Below are positions 13,101 through 24,354 of a DNA stretch of 64,000 nucleotides, piece by piece. Each line of letters opens with the position of its first letter. Position 1 is the first letter of the stretch. Origin of the DNA: Bugulina stolonifera. Its lineage: Eukaryota; Bryozoa; Gymnolaemata; Cheilostomatida; Bugulidae. The notes under the pieces are model-generated. The model worked only from the letters and a program-made list of their open reading frames with translations, had not been told where the DNA came from and did not search any database. Location of the stretch: assembly GCA_935421135.1 (NCBI GenBank), contig OW285187.1, positions 16,021,929 through 16,085,928 on the forward strand. Direction: 5' to 3'. Made by a program: the position numbers and the translations under genes.

Positions 13101-16100
13101 CTAGATATATGTAAGCCTACTGGTTCCTTCCCTGTATTTAGCCCCATATTCTACTCCCAAACATTACACTTGTTGTATTCTAGGAGACACTCGATCTTGC
13201 CTATAAAACTAGCAACTCGTTTAATGTTGGCAAGGATCCCACTTTCACAAACTTTGGAGACATTGCTGCTGCTGAAAATTTGAAAATAGAGGTTTGTATT
13301 TCTTTGGCAATATTGTCTTACTTTCACCAATATTGTGTTTAATAGTTACGTAGTTAATTCTGTTCTGGTCCTATTACATGTATTAAGTGGTATAAATGTA
13401 GATTATATAATTCTAGTGTAGTTAGTTGTTACCACTATGGTTGGTTTCGCATCTCTCTCTGTATGTCATCAGGGCAAGATTACGCAACCTGTAATTATGA
13501 CCCCACAGGGAAAGGCTACTACTACTACTACTATGATATGGTGATGTAATAATGATATGCTGTATTACAGGGCAGTAACCTGCTCTACATAGGTGACCAG
13601 AGGATGGTGAAACCAATGGTTAAGGTACGGCTGACCAGTGAGAGCAGTGGAGATGAACTGGAGTGTGTAGTTACTACCATACAAAATGAGTTGCTGTACT
13701 GTGACATGCCAGACCTGGGCACTGCTGCCAACACATACACTGTGACTGTGCACTATGGTAGTCAGGTGGTACAGGAGGTGGGTGCTGTGCTACTCTCTCC
13801 CAGCCGGGAGGTGCCACAGTATGCTATTATAGGCGGTGGCGTGGGAGCCGGTGTGTTAGTCATTATTGTGGTGACCATCATTATCGTGCTCAAGTGTCGT
13901 CTCAGCCAGAAAGGTAGAGGAATGAAGAATCTCCAGGATAAGATGGACAACCTGGAGATGACTGTGGCCAAAGAGTGTAAGGAAGCGTTCACAGAGCTGC
14001 AGACTGACATGACGGAGATGACAGCAGATATCGCTGCTCTGCATGGCTTACCATTCTATGAGTACAACCGTTACTGTATGAAGGTTCTATTCCCTCCGCT
14101 ACTCAGTGAATATGACCACCCTGTGATGAGGAAGCTAGAGGTAAGTCCCTACCTACTATATATATAGCTTACACACTGTATTGACCTATTATAATATAGT
14201 ATACATGTAACTACATCGAGAGTTTGCTAGTTCCATTAGTGGAGTTGTGGGAACATGGCTCACTGGTGAGTTGAGCTCATGTTTGATGCTCCAGCATACC
14301 TACAATTGTCAGTAGGCCTACATGTATGTATATGTACATACAATTGTATTTCTGAGACATAATATATGTACCAACTGCAACACCTAAATATAGGCTGCAT
14401 AGTTTGATAGTGTCTAAACCTGCTATGTACAGTACATGTAGTTGAGCACTCCACATGGTATAGCATATACTAGCATTGGAGGAGGGGTCACATGGTTATA
14501 CTTGAGCACTGTAGACTGTATAGTATTGGGGGAGTGGGTTGGATGGTTTTGGCAGAAGCATTCCAGTATTCTAACAGCCATGTTGTAGTTTCACTGTATT
14601 ACAGCCATTATTAATTTTTTACACTCATCCATTATCGTGTGTCTAGTATTGCGGTGGAAAGAGGAAGTTATGTAAATATAATATACTGAATATATTACTT
14701 GTAATGAATATTTACATGTATATTTTAACTAGCTATAACTACATTGTAATATCATTATTGCAAAGTCATAAGATTGATATATTGATGGAGTGTTGTTCTG
14801 TCTCCATTGTGTATTGTCATGCTCACGGCTCTGTTTGTTGTGTATGCAGGTAGGGGATGACAAGGAGAGGGTGGAGCGAGGTCTAAGAGAGTTCAGCAAG
14901 CTCATAAACAACAAAACCTTCCTGCTCACCTTTATACGAACTCTGGAGCAGCAGAGAAAGTTCACCGTGAGAGACCGAGTGGAGATTGGTTCTCTAATAT
15001 CTGTGGCTCTTCAACCAAACATGGAGTATCACACCGAGTAAGTACAGAGGGGTGTGTACAGGAGTGGATAGAGGTGCGGTGTGTACTAGAGGGGGCTAAG
15101 GTATTATACTTATATCATGTCCGTAACTGTATTTTATATGACTAACACTGTAGCATACTGAAGACCCTGCTAGCCGAGCTCATAGAAAGAACTATGGACA
15201 CAAAGAAAGATCCAAAGATTCTCCTGCGTAGAAATGAGTCTGTTGCCGAGAAGATGCTCTCCAACTGGTTTGCCTTCCTCCTTCAGAAGTTCCTCAAGGT
15301 TTGTTATTCATTTTCTGGAGCACTTGATGAGATGGAAAGGAGAGTGAATTACAGTACGTGCATGTACAGCTGGAGGTAGTTTTGTAGCTTCATAATATAT
15401 TGCTCTTCTATACAGGAATGTGCTGGTGAACCTCTGTACTTACTGTTTCGAGCAATAAAGCAGCAGATAGATAAAGGTCCAGTAGACGCTGTCACTGCTG
15501 ACGCAAAGTATTCACTTAGTGAAGATAAACTGCTGCGTCAGAGTGTTGAGGCACAACCTATTGTAAGTAACACGATCTGCTCTACTTGTATATAATGTTA
15601 ATATATTATACATGTAATATATATCAAGGATAATTTAGTTACCGTGAAAGTGTTTGTGTCATACGTTATAAATAATGATGTTAGGGGGTTTGGCCAATTT
15701 TTATATAAAGATGTATTTTTTTTTAGCAAGGAAATTATTTTTGAGCAGTCAGAGAATTATTTTTGAGCAGTCAGAGACTTGTTTCAAATCCATAATAAGA
15801 GGGGTGCCTCGTGTGCAGTTCGCTCAGAGCATATCTACTGCTCACTGGTGAAGCTTCCTTTTTAAGGTTGCTTAGCTGGTGTAGTGGTAGCATGTTCTGT
15901 TCACTGTGCTAGGCGATTAGGTGCCGTAGAGGCCCCGGGTTCAAACCCCAGTCAGGGACTGGTATTTTCATGGATTTGAAACTAGTCTCTGACTGCTCAA
16001 AAATAATTTCCTTGCTAAAAAAAAATACATCATAAATAATGATGTTTTAGACATTGAGATTCTGTAGTCCGGATCCCCATGCTGTACAAGACCCACAGAC

Positions 16101-19100
16101 TGTGAAGGTACTCAACTGTGACACCATTTCTCAGGCTATCGACAAGATATTGGATACTCTCTACAGGAACGTACCCAATAGCACCAAGCCTGCTCGTGAT
16201 AGGCTCACACTAGGTATAACACTAAAACTAGTCACTGATACATGACTGTTCTTAATACTTTACTAAGATGTTTATTCGTCTGTAATCATGTGTGTTGGTT
16301 ATACGCTTGTATCATATGCTTCCTGTGTGTATGTGTATGGAGAGGTAGACAAATAATTTGTGTTTATTTCTACATAGAATGGTTGAAACCAAATGGAGAT
16401 AGGGTAGCCATGTCAGATGATGATCCAGCATTTAGTAAGATGGAGTCGGATTACTGCAAGAGATTGGTGACACTACAATGTTATAAGATAACAGACAATG
16501 CTATGGTAGCTCTAACCTCTCGTCAGCCTCTCATGGACTCTAAATCTAGTCTTCCTAAATATGGTAGGTTAATATCGTAATATGTTACACTAAGGTTGCT
16601 GTGTATGATGTTACTGTAGTATGTGCGAGTGTGATGTCATAGTATGTGTGTGATGTCATAGTATGTGTGTGATGTCATAGTATGTGTGTGATGTCACAGT
16701 ATGTGTGTGATGTCATAGTATGTGTGTGATGCCATAGTATGTGTGTGATGTCATAGTATGTGTGTGATGTCATAGTATGTGTATTATGTCACAGTATGCG
16801 AGTGTGATGTCATAGTATGTGTGTGATGTCATAGTATGTGTGTGATGTCATAGTATGTGTGATGTCATAGTATGTGTGTGATGTCATAGTATGTGTGTGA
16901 TGCCATAGTATGTGTGTGATGTCATAGTATGTGTGTGATGTCACAGTATGTGTATTATGTCACAGTATGCGAGTGTGATGTCATAGTATGTGTGTGATGC
17001 CATAGTATGTGTGTGATGTCATAGTATGTGTATTATGTCACAGTATGCGTGTGTGATGCCATAGTATGCGTGTGATGCCATAATATGTTATTTTTAAATT
17101 ATTTATTAAATACAACATCTTATAAGACTCGTTAAACAATATACGACTGTATGTGTGTTATATAGTACCTATGAAGAGATCACTATCTCATAAGATATAT
17201 GAGTATATGCTGTCCAATCTCTCATGGTCATCATCTACATGTAGTGATGATGTCATGAGTACGTGTAAGTCTCGCAAACTGTTGTATCTGCATCTATCAG
17301 TTGGAGTGAGCTACACTACTCGTACTTGTATATGTATATCAATAGATAGCACAATTTCACTTTCACTTACACTATTGATTATGTTCAGTCACAGCTTGTC
17401 GGTGTTGTCCTCTCTTTGTTATAAATGTTAGAAATTTGAACTGGACTTGATAGTTAGGCTTATGTCAGCTGAGGTTCCAATATTTCTAACTGAGATCACC
17501 ATCTGATGCATAATTTTGTTAGTTAATCATATTTTCGCCAATATATACAGCCTTCTACTAACATGTGCATGCATATTATACAGTCATTTTATAACATTTA
17601 TAATTGCCCAGCTAATGGAATTACAATAACATGAGGTAAATAGTAGAGGATCTCAGTTTAAATTGTGGGAACTTCGTTTCAATAATCATTTCGGACTTGC
17701 AGTGATTGACTTTACAAATTAGTGAAGTGATCTCAAGTACTACATGTATCAGACATTGAATTTGTTACACAAATTATAATAGCGAATTAAATATTTGCAT
17801 ACATTCACATTAGAATATGTGTATTGCTTCATCTAAACATTGGTATGATGACTGTTGTAGACACAACCAGTTCTAATGGTAATTATCACGGCTCAGGGAC
17901 AGGTGATAGTCTATCTAGAGCAAATAGCACCAACAACATCCTTGACCCGTCAGGTGCCAGTGCCAAGCAGAAGGTGCTACGGTATCATTTGGTATGTCGT
18001 TTGCTCTTTACCATTTGCATCTATCACATTTCCTGTGCTGAGAGGACTGTTTCTTTCTACCTGTAAACAACCACCAGGCTGATTCATCTCGATGTACCTA
18101 ATTAGCTGTTTTTGATGTACGAACAATTTTTGTAAAAAATAACCGTATAGCAACAAATAACTGTTTGGATGCTCCTTTCTCAAATTTTCTGTTGAAACGA
18201 ATTGTTTCACTGACAATATCTATAACAGGTGAAGCCATCTGAGGCCGACGTTCACCAAGAAGCAGACAGAAACAAGATGGTGTCCGAAATATATCTCACG
18301 AGGTTGTTGGCTACCAAAGGCACGCTGCAGCAGTTTGTTGACGACCTATTTGAGACTATCTTCAGCACCTCACACCGCGGATCTGCTCTTCCACTGGCCA
18401 TAAAGTATATGTTTGACTTTCTAGATGACCAAGCCTTGTTGCACAATATAGGAAATGCTGATGTGATTCACCACTGGAAATCTAACAGGTACCCCATTGT
18501 GTTTGTCTTACTGAACTACAACATGTTTTCCATATACACTGTGCAACGTATGCCCATTTTCACATCGTATTTTATCATTTCCATCATGTGAATAGTATAA
18601 CGGTGATGCTAAATCTACAGTGGATATTTGTAGATGTTATTTTTAATGTCGTGATTGCCACTTTCAACCTTAAAATCAACACAAGGGGATAATTAGTCAC
18701 ATGCATTTATTATTTCATAGTGCTGGTAGTCGAACATTTGAATATGGTAAGAAAGTGATGGTCTGTACACGTAGATAAGTCCCATCAATCTTCACAATGG
18801 CTAATATAGCATTCCTTTTCTATTACCAGCTTGCCTCTGAGATTCTGGGTGAATGTCATCAAGAATCCTGACTTTGTCTTTGACATTCACAAGTCAAACA
18901 TAGTAGATGCATGTCTATCGGTTGTTGCTCAAATATTCATGGACAGTTGCTCGTTGAGTGAACACAGACTCGGAAAGGAGTCCCCATCAAGCAAGCTGTT
19001 GTATGCCAAAGACATTCCCAAATACAGGAGATGGGTAGATAGGTAAGACAATTTTAATAGGGATTGTGCTATTCTGTACTGGACATTTTGCTTCCTCCCA

Positions 19101-20278
19101 ATATTTGAGCTGTGGATAGCATCGCGGCCATTAGATTGAAGTATCTTTGAGGTATTAAAGGCAGTTAGTAGAACTGAATATTAATGTGGGCTCGGTCTGG
19201 CTATTAGTAATAGTTAAAATGTATACTGCATTCTGGTAAACTCATAGATGCACCTGTATGGTAGTATTACTGTATGACAAAAATGTTATGTATGATGCCG
19301 TATTACTGTATGACAAATGTTGTGTATGATTCTGTATTATCGTATGACAAATGTTATGTAGGATGCTGTATTATTATATGAAAAATGTTATGTAGGATGC
19401 TGTATTACTGTATGACAAATGTTATGTATGATGCTGTATTACTGTAATGTTATGTATGATGCTGTATTACTGTAATGTTATGTATGATGCTGTATTACTG
19501 TAATGTTATGTATGATGCTGTATTACTGTAATGTTATGTATGATGCTGTATTACTGTAATGTTATGTATGATGCTGTATTACTGTAATGTTATGTATGAT
19601 GCTGTATTACTGTAATGTTATGTATGATGCTGTATTACTGTAATGTTATGTATGATGCTGTATTACTGTAATGTTATGTATGATGCTGTATTACTGTAAT
19701 GTTATGTATGATGCTGTATTACTGTAATGTTATGTATGATTTTCTACTATAGATACTATTCGGATATTAAGTCAATGCCAGCTATTAGTGATCATGAGAT
19801 GGCAGCTGTGCTGGCTGAAGAGTCACGTCAGCATCGCAATGAATTCAACTACAGTGCTGCCATGTATGAGCTGTTCCAATATGTGACAACCTATCAGACT
19901 GAGGTGCGTGGCCACGTATTCTTATCAACATTATAGTGTTCAGTCATTTAGTGTTTCCTGTTTCCCAAATGTATGGTTTTATATAACATGTGGGTCCATC
20001 TGTGATACTGACTAAAACGCAAGCCCACCACTTTTTCCATGGTTACATGTTCTTGATTCATGCTATTTTTATAAATGAGTCTCGAGTCTTTCTTTTCAGA
20101 TAACTACATTGACATGGTCATGGTTAATCGGCTCTCAGCTGATGTAGATCATAGTATATTTTTAATGTATTTTCAGGTAATGAATGCCTTGAAAGAGGAC
20201 GAATTTGCAAGAAAAGACCGGTTAGCCGAACAACTCGATTATGTAAATAAAATGCTCAGCTCGTCTAGAATTTGTTAA
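2178..20278 (+). CDS. PLXN: Plexin, semaphorin receptor, 25 coding exons (complete)
   Basis: Type I membrane receptor for semaphorins. Exons: 2178-3227, 3597-3815, 4009-4244, 4416-4569, 5404-5623, 5853-5943, 6375-6639, 6829-7057, 8567-8757, 9271-9549, 11645-11799, 12193-12372, 12625-12874, 13184-13291, 13571-14140, 14850-15037, 15154-15298, 15416-15562, 16051-16213, 16378-16563, 17861-17991, 18229-18488, 18830-19042, 19753-19903, 20177-20278. All introns are GT-AG, all phases close, and the total is 5883 nt (1960 aa plus stop), the usual plexin length. Domain order is signal peptide, Sema, PSI1, PSI2, PSI3, about four IPT domains, one TM helix, juxtamembrane segment, then a split RasGAP with an inserted Rho-GTPase-binding domain. 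The start ATG precedes a hydrophobic leader, but the frame stays open 5' to a probable splice acceptor at 2155. The C-terminus (SSSRIC) lacks the PDZ ligand of B-type plexins. Subclass A versus B is not assigned. Intron 8 (7058-8566) may hide an alternative exon, but the direct splice is in frame. Confidence 0.95.
8452..8521. repeat. Palindromic GTACA/TGTAC repeat in plexin intron 8
   Basis: Alternating tgtacagtgtaca and tgtacactgtaca units form nested perfect palindromes about 45 nt upstream of the exon 9 acceptor. Confidence 0.75.
8806..9019. mobile_element. Short inverted-repeat (MITE-like) element in plexin intron 9
   Basis: The left arm near 8815-8845 (gaaaaagacagttcgaaaca) is matched in reverse complement near 8984-9016, with a few mismatches. 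A further partial copy (gacagttcgaaac) sits inside the left half. The internal sequence has an A-run and no coding potential. Ends are approximate and no clear target-site duplication is seen. Probably a small non-autonomous DNA element. Confidence 0.5.
9943..10037. repeat. 48-bp tandem duplication in plexin intron 10
   Basis: Two virtually identical adjacent copies of a 48-bp unit, at 9943-9990 and 9991-10037, inside the 2.1-kb intron between exons 10 and 11. The lack of divergence implies a recent duplication. Confidence 0.9.
10340..10563. repeat. 32-bp minisatellite, 7 copies, plexin intron 10
   Basis: Seven head-to-tail units of exactly 32 bp (core agatagtattgtagaggtac) with variation at one or two positions near the 5' end of the unit. 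Because 32 is not a multiple of 3 and the unit lacks stops on the minus strand, several overlapping minus-strand frames stay open. They are artefacts of the repeat. Confidence 0.95.
11806..11949. repeat. 30-bp minisatellite next to plexin exon 11 donor
   Basis: Four full copies and one partial copy of a 30-bp unit (core gtatactatgtactgtacac), starting 7 nt after the end of exon 11 (11799). The 30-bp period keeps repeated frames open on both strands, and none is a gene. Confidence 0.93.
12713..12724 (+). other. PLXN: Candidate furin/proprotein-convertase site RSKR in IPT3
   Basis: Residues 1120-1123 read R-S-K-R followed by Ala, which fits R-X-K/R-R. Several plexins are known to be cut extracellularly by proprotein convertases, so cleavage is plausible. 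It is not proven: accessibility within the IPT fold is unknown. Confidence 0.5.
13820..14140 (+). other. PLXN: Plexin transmembrane helix and juxtamembrane segment
   Basis: A 24-residue hydrophobic stretch (about 1293-1316, [20 protein letters not shown]) is followed by basic residues ([10 protein letters not shown]), as expected of a stop-transfer signal. Next comes a heptad-like juxtamembrane helix and the plexin signature [12 protein letters not shown] leading into [16 protein letters not shown], the start of the GAP fold. All lie in one 570-nt exon (13571-14140). Confidence 0.92.
15683..16031 (+). mobile_element. Fold-back element with tRNA-like pol III promoter in plexin intron 18
   Basis: A segment at 15711-15799 (atgtatttttttttagc, caaggaaattatttttgag) is repeated in reverse complement at 15969-16030. 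The two arms match almost perfectly, including a run of nine T/A, except that a 22-bp stretch is tandemly doubled in the left arm. Between the arms lies a tRNA-like sequence with box A (15873-15887) and box B (15938-15948). The 15-bp sequence ataaataatgatgtt flanks the element at 15668-15682 and 16032-16046, consistent with a target-site duplication. The right copy ends 4 nt before exon 19. It resembles a SINE/MITE hybrid; the tRNA part is too degenerate to be a working tRNA. Confidence 0.7.
16619..17088. repeat. 19-bp minisatellite in plexin intron 20
   Basis: About 24 units of gtatgtgtgtgatgtcata, with variants (gtgatgccata, gtattatgtcaca) arranged in higher-order blocks. The array starts about 55 nt after the exon 20 donor (16564). 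Confidence 0.95.
19264..19744. repeat. 28/34-bp minisatellite ending at plexin exon 24 acceptor
   Basis: A first block (to about 19430) has units of about 34 bp containing tgacaaatg. A second block has about 11 copies of a 28-bp unit (core gatgctgtattactgtaatg). The last unit decays into ttttctactatag, the splice acceptor of exon 24 (19753). The 3' splice site of this exon has therefore been built from, or invaded by, the repeat. Confidence 0.93.
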
Positions 20279-20720
20279 AGGGACGATATTTGCAACAAAT
20301 ACTGCCAAAACTTTTATTCCATATTGACTTATAGTCAGACATGCGGATGCACATTTACTGGGAGTTATTTTATACCGACAATCAATCGGTCAGTAATTTA
20401 AGTTAATCAAAGTGTATTATTTCTGGAAACTTTACATTGAATTGAGATTAGCAAAGTTCAGTCTATGTACATGTATTATCCTCTTCATCCAGGTATTTTG
20501 CGTGGATTTCTGTATTATATTATTATTTTATGTTAATTTTTATCTTAGTCATGATGATGCTTCCTGCTTGACACGGTCTTATATTCAGATATCATCCTCA
20601 CAATGTTCACAATATATACAGTAAATATACACATGAATCTGAATAATCAGCATTTTATATACAGTAGTATTATATTTCAACTTCTACCTGTACATTATAC
20701 ATGTTATAAATATATTATAT

Positions 20721-20726
20721 TTTATT
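20721..20726 (-). promoter_or_regulatory. Candidate polyadenylation signal of ARL14EP-like gene
   Basis: TTTATT on the plus strand is AATAAA on the minus strand, about 85 nt beyond the stop at 20810. The placement is reasonable. Other AT-rich hexamers nearby make the choice uncertain. Confidence 0.45.
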
Positions 20727-20794
20727 TACTATTGCTGTATTTTATACACATAATGTTATAACTATTTACACTGTTGGCAATTTTTCAATATGCA

Positions 20795-20800
20795 AATAAA
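20795..20800 (+). promoter_or_regulatory. Candidate polyadenylation signal of plexin
   Basis: AATAAA about 520 nt after the plexin stop codon. It lies just outside the stop of the convergent ARL14EP-like gene, so the two 3' untranslated regions would overlap. An internal AATAAA within the last plexin exon is too early to be used. Confidence 0.35.
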
Positions 20801-20809
20801 ATAATATGC

Positions 20810-21385
20810 TTAAGTTGATGAATTTCTCTGGTGTTTGGCAGCAAGCTGAGCTGATAGTCCATCTTGATATTTCTTTAAAGTTGTTTTTAAATTTAAGGAT
20901 CTTGAAGTACCTTCAAGTTCAATATGGTCACATGTCCATTTCCTGTTTCTTCGACAGTCAACACTGCACTTGGGTGAAGAACACTTAACACATGGAAAAT
21001 GACATCCTGGGCATTCAACCTCAAGGCAATCACAGAAATCTGTACCTTCTTCAATCAGCTTTCCATCCCGGTCATGCAACGAATTAGTGTAATTGGCTCT
21101 AAAATAGAGTACATTAGTGTTAGGGAGTATGCCTCATTTATTCGAACCAATCAAATTTCCTAGAGGAGTTTCATGTTAGATACATAATGGTATAGATTTA
21201 CATATATATAATTTATACAATGTGCCAAATATTAAATCTACCTACTTGTATATGTTGGATCTTGTTAACTTTCTTCTTTCTCTTGAACTTGTCTGCGGAT
21301 TAAAATCGCCAAGAAACTCTTGTGAAACTTTTAATACTGTACTGTCTAGTCGATGTGCAGTGTTTTCTCGCGATTTGTTAGCCAT
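20810..21385 (-). CDS. ARL14EP: ARL14EP/ARL14EPL-like protein (ARF7EP_C domain), 2 exons
   Basis: Exon 1 is 21246-21385 (start ATG at 21383-21385) and exon 2 is 20810-21098. The splice (phase 2) makes a 142-aa protein. The C-terminal half carries the cysteine-rich ARF7EP_C signature: NSLHDRDGKLIEEGTDFCDC, then CPGCHFPCVKC, CSVDCRRNRKW. This is the effector domain of ARL14EP, a protein linked in vertebrates to the small GTPase ARL14 and myosin-based vesicle movement. The length matches the short ARL14EPL form better than full ARL14EP. The N-terminus is basic and not recognised. All family cysteines seem intact. It is convergent with plexin, with 531 nt between the stop codons. Confidence 0.85.
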
Positions 21386-23104
21386 TCTGAAAAATTCAAA
21401 CCAAATCAAAAATTGGAAGTTTTAGCCAAAGGTTATGCAACTGGTAGAAGGTATGCTACCAAGAAGGTCAAAAAAATTAGGCAGGCCCATGGAATACTTT
21501 TTAAGTTTTTTCGGGGTCCTTTTACTACTGTTCCAATTTTTTGAATGAATACCTATAGTGTTATATTGTGTGCCTATTGTCTGTCGGTGATCATACTCCT
21601 TCTCACTGTGTTTAAATCTAGAAAGAGCACATACATGTAGTTTCCAACAAATGATTGCAGCGATCTTGTAACTAGAGGTGGAACGAGACTTGGGGGGGGG
21701 GGATTTCCTGTCATGCCTTCAGCCGTCCTGTCTCGAGTGTCAGATGATGATGAAAAATACAGTCACCCTAATGAATGTAAGTAAGTCATGCGAAACAACT
21801 ATTCCACTTGAACACCACAGGCTTGTGTAATCATCTAGAAAGGAATCTTTTATAATTTAAGTTATATAATTAATCAGTAATGAACCTATGAAATACATTG
21901 TAAAAATATTGTTATGCAGACTACATAAGCCTACCACCTACACATGCGCTGATTTTTCTAGTAGTAGTGGTGTAGCTACAGTAGTTGGTTAGCTAGTGCT
22001 GTACCACTAGTCTGTCACTACATATATGTCAGATAACAACTACGAGTAACTGTATTTCAATCAAACCCTAGCAAACTGTTATCAATACTCAATGCTGAAA
22101 AGTTGTCTACTCATGAGATTACTTGATTAAGGGGAACATAACTCCTATTACAGTTGTAAATCGTAACATTGTACATATAACATTGTACATGCACATGTAC
22201 ATTGTACACGCACTTGATTGTACAATGCATTCCATACTAATATCGAAAGTCACTAGTCATTTGATCACAATATATATTTACAAAAGTACTTTATATATTC
22301 ACTTAGAGAGATTCACAGGCAATAGGCCTATAATAAATAAATGTTTACCGAATGGCGATACAATTATTTTAATTCTAATATGCAAATGTGAGAGTTTGTA
22401 AAATGCTAATTAAAAATTACTGAATCCCAAATTATAATTTTGCTTTAATCTTTTATGACGTAGTGTCTCAAATCTAAAAACGCTTTCTCATTCCATTCCA
22501 CCTTTAGCTGCTAGCTGCGCTTCTCCGATCTTGACATTTTTAACTCAAATTGGAAGCACTTGCCTTTGCTACCATATAGAAAACTTTTGTCTCTTTGGTT
22601 CCATCGTGCTTCTAGCCATTTCCACAAGCATATTTCCGTTTCCTCCGTTTTGATTCAACAAAATTGTCCATGTAGGCCGAGGGATTTTTCGTTCTACTTA
22701 GCTTCTTTTTCTCCCTTCATGCAGTCTAGTTAATATTATTTTCTATGAAGTAATGCCATAAATTATATATATTTAGTCTTTCCCTCCTTGCTTTAGTAAA
22801 TTATATAATATAATATTATAAATAATTATTATAATATTACTTCAAAAGCTAAATATCATTAAAATAATGGTGTGACTTACAACTTGCCGTTCGGCTGGAT
22901 GCATCATTACGCATAAAAAATTACCATATACGGATTATAATTACACTCTTGGATAGGCTATATACATTATATATACATAGGCTATATCATTATATGAAGT
23001 TCCTAAAGACACTAACTGTGCTTGTTGCCATCTTATACATATATTGAACATTCATGTATTTGCATTTTCTATGTATGAGGCTGCATGTCATTATTGTATA
23101 AATA

Positions 23105-23443
23105 TTGTCTTGCCTGTATTCTTTATGCATTACTGTCGTACATGTCCAGCAGGACCTACCAGCTATTTATGGCAATGTTGCTTTGACACGTGCCTTCTGC
23201 ATACCATTTATTGCTTCCTTCTGTGTTATGCACTTACAGTTTTATCATATTTCTTTTATACCACACCAAGGCTTTGCGGAACTATTATTACATAACGAAC
23301 CTTTTGTGTCTAAGTTAGAGCTACATGTAAATTGTGTGGGTAACACCAACCTCAGTTATGCAACTTGGTTTTGGGCAAAGGAGCACCACTTCACTATGAT
23401 GATCAGTGGTTTGTTGGCTTCTAATAAAGTAATGTCCCTTACT
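23105..23443 (+). CDS. Unassigned open frame, possible exon or pseudogene fragment
   Basis: A 125-codon open frame without low-complexity character. The part after about residue 50 (GFAELLLHNEPFVSKLELHV, then VGNTNLSYATWFW) faintly resembles the central strand of hotdog-fold thioesterases. No catalytic motif, signal or partner exon was found, and the start shown is simply the first start codon of the frame. A GT at the AATAAAGTAATG position could be a donor. Not recognised with confidence; it may be a chance frame. Confidence 0.2.
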
Positions 23444-24116
23444 ATAATTGAGGTCTTATACTGGTTACCGCTAACAGTATAACAAATATACAAGCTTCTT
23501 ATACTGCATGGGTTTCAGGTACAGTCTTAGGGTTATCCAGGACTGCCACTAGAACCCATTGATCTTCAACATAATAGTTGTCACACCTGTTATGCTGAGA
23601 GATGTCGGTCTATACTTTATGGTAGACAACTCATGCATCTCAGTCTAGCTGGGTGCCATACAAGTAGGTTAGTGTGGAATTTCGCCATCCACTCCTCTAC
23701 TTATGTTGGTGTATAACTTTTGATAGCCCACCCATACACGTACATGTTAGGTAAGGCCAAGAGAGTGAGCTCCTCCTAAATCTAGCCTTTAGTATCAGGG
23801 CTAGGCTAAGTAGGCCTATAGTAGCCAGTGTCTACCTGTACAGATATGCATATGCTCACTAACCAGCCGGACACACCAATAAATTAGTATTAACAATACA
23901 ATGATATAATAATAATTTTAATAGAAACTAACAAAGCATGCTGATATCTAAATATCTATTATTATATTAGTTCTTGATGTTATGTTATTAGAATACCTCA
24001 ATTAGTTATAATAAGATATATCATTTTAATACAAATAATATTAATAATAATTATAACAATTATAATAAAAAACATTGAATATTAGCGTTATATATGAGTA
24101 CAGTGAGTATGAATAT

Positions 24117-24354
24117 ATGAATTAAAACTAAATTCATTAATTATTATTAATAGATATTTAATATAATAATATTATAATTATTCAAACAATAGACAATAGC
24201 AAGGAGTACTCCTTGACAATAACTCAATTATTGTCAAGGAGTACTCCTTGCTATTGTCTATTATTTTATAAATTATAATATTATTATATTAAATATTAAT
24301 ATTTATTAATATATAATAATAATTTAATAATTAATGAATTTAGTTTTAATTCAT
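24117..24354. repeat. 238-bp near-perfect palindrome (fold-back element)
   Basis: The two arms of about 115 bp (left from atgaattaaaactaaattca, right ending in its complement ttttaattcat) surround a few central bases near 24222-24228. Each arm contains the inner palindrome aaggagtactcctt, so a smaller hairpin is nested in each. There is no coding capacity. It could be a MITE or the head-to-head remnant of a larger element. No sure target-site duplication is visible. Confidence 0.85.

Larger units (their letters stand above)
4162..13816 (+). other. PLXN: Plexin PSI and IPT region (exons 3-15)
   Basis: Three cysteine-rich PSI modules are seen: [15 protein letters not shown] (from about residue 483), [16 protein letters not shown] (about 657) and [16 protein letters not shown] (about 834). 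IPT/TIG repeats follow: [18 protein letters not shown] (about 886), [18 protein letters not shown] (about 985), [12 protein letters not shown] (about 1091) and LKIEGSNLL (about 1206). The second and third IPTs are split between exons. These modules form the rigid stalk of plexin. Confidence 0.88.
14850..20278 (+). other. PLXN: Plexin cytoplasmic RasGAP and Rho-binding domains (exons 16-25)
   Basis: The split GAP fold is clear. [17 protein letters not shown] is in exon 16. The first arginine motif [16 protein letters not shown] has its Arg pair at about 1487-1488. The second half, [18 protein letters not shown] and [20 protein letters not shown], has its key Arg at about 1810. Between them, exons 18-21 encode the diverged Rho-GTPase-binding insertion. 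The motif [17 protein letters not shown] and a C-terminal helix complete the fold. Plexin GAPs act on Rap/Ras GTPases. The arginines are intact, so activity is expected. Confidence 0.93.

Noticed and set aside
15866..15960. A functional tRNA gene
   Set aside because: Box A and box B are present, but acceptor arms do not pair, the anticodon region is ill-formed and the interval between the arms is too long. It is tRNA-derived only.
16619..17088. CRISPR-like direct repeats
   Set aside because: Units are contiguous without unique spacers and lie in an intron of an animal gene. It is a minisatellite.
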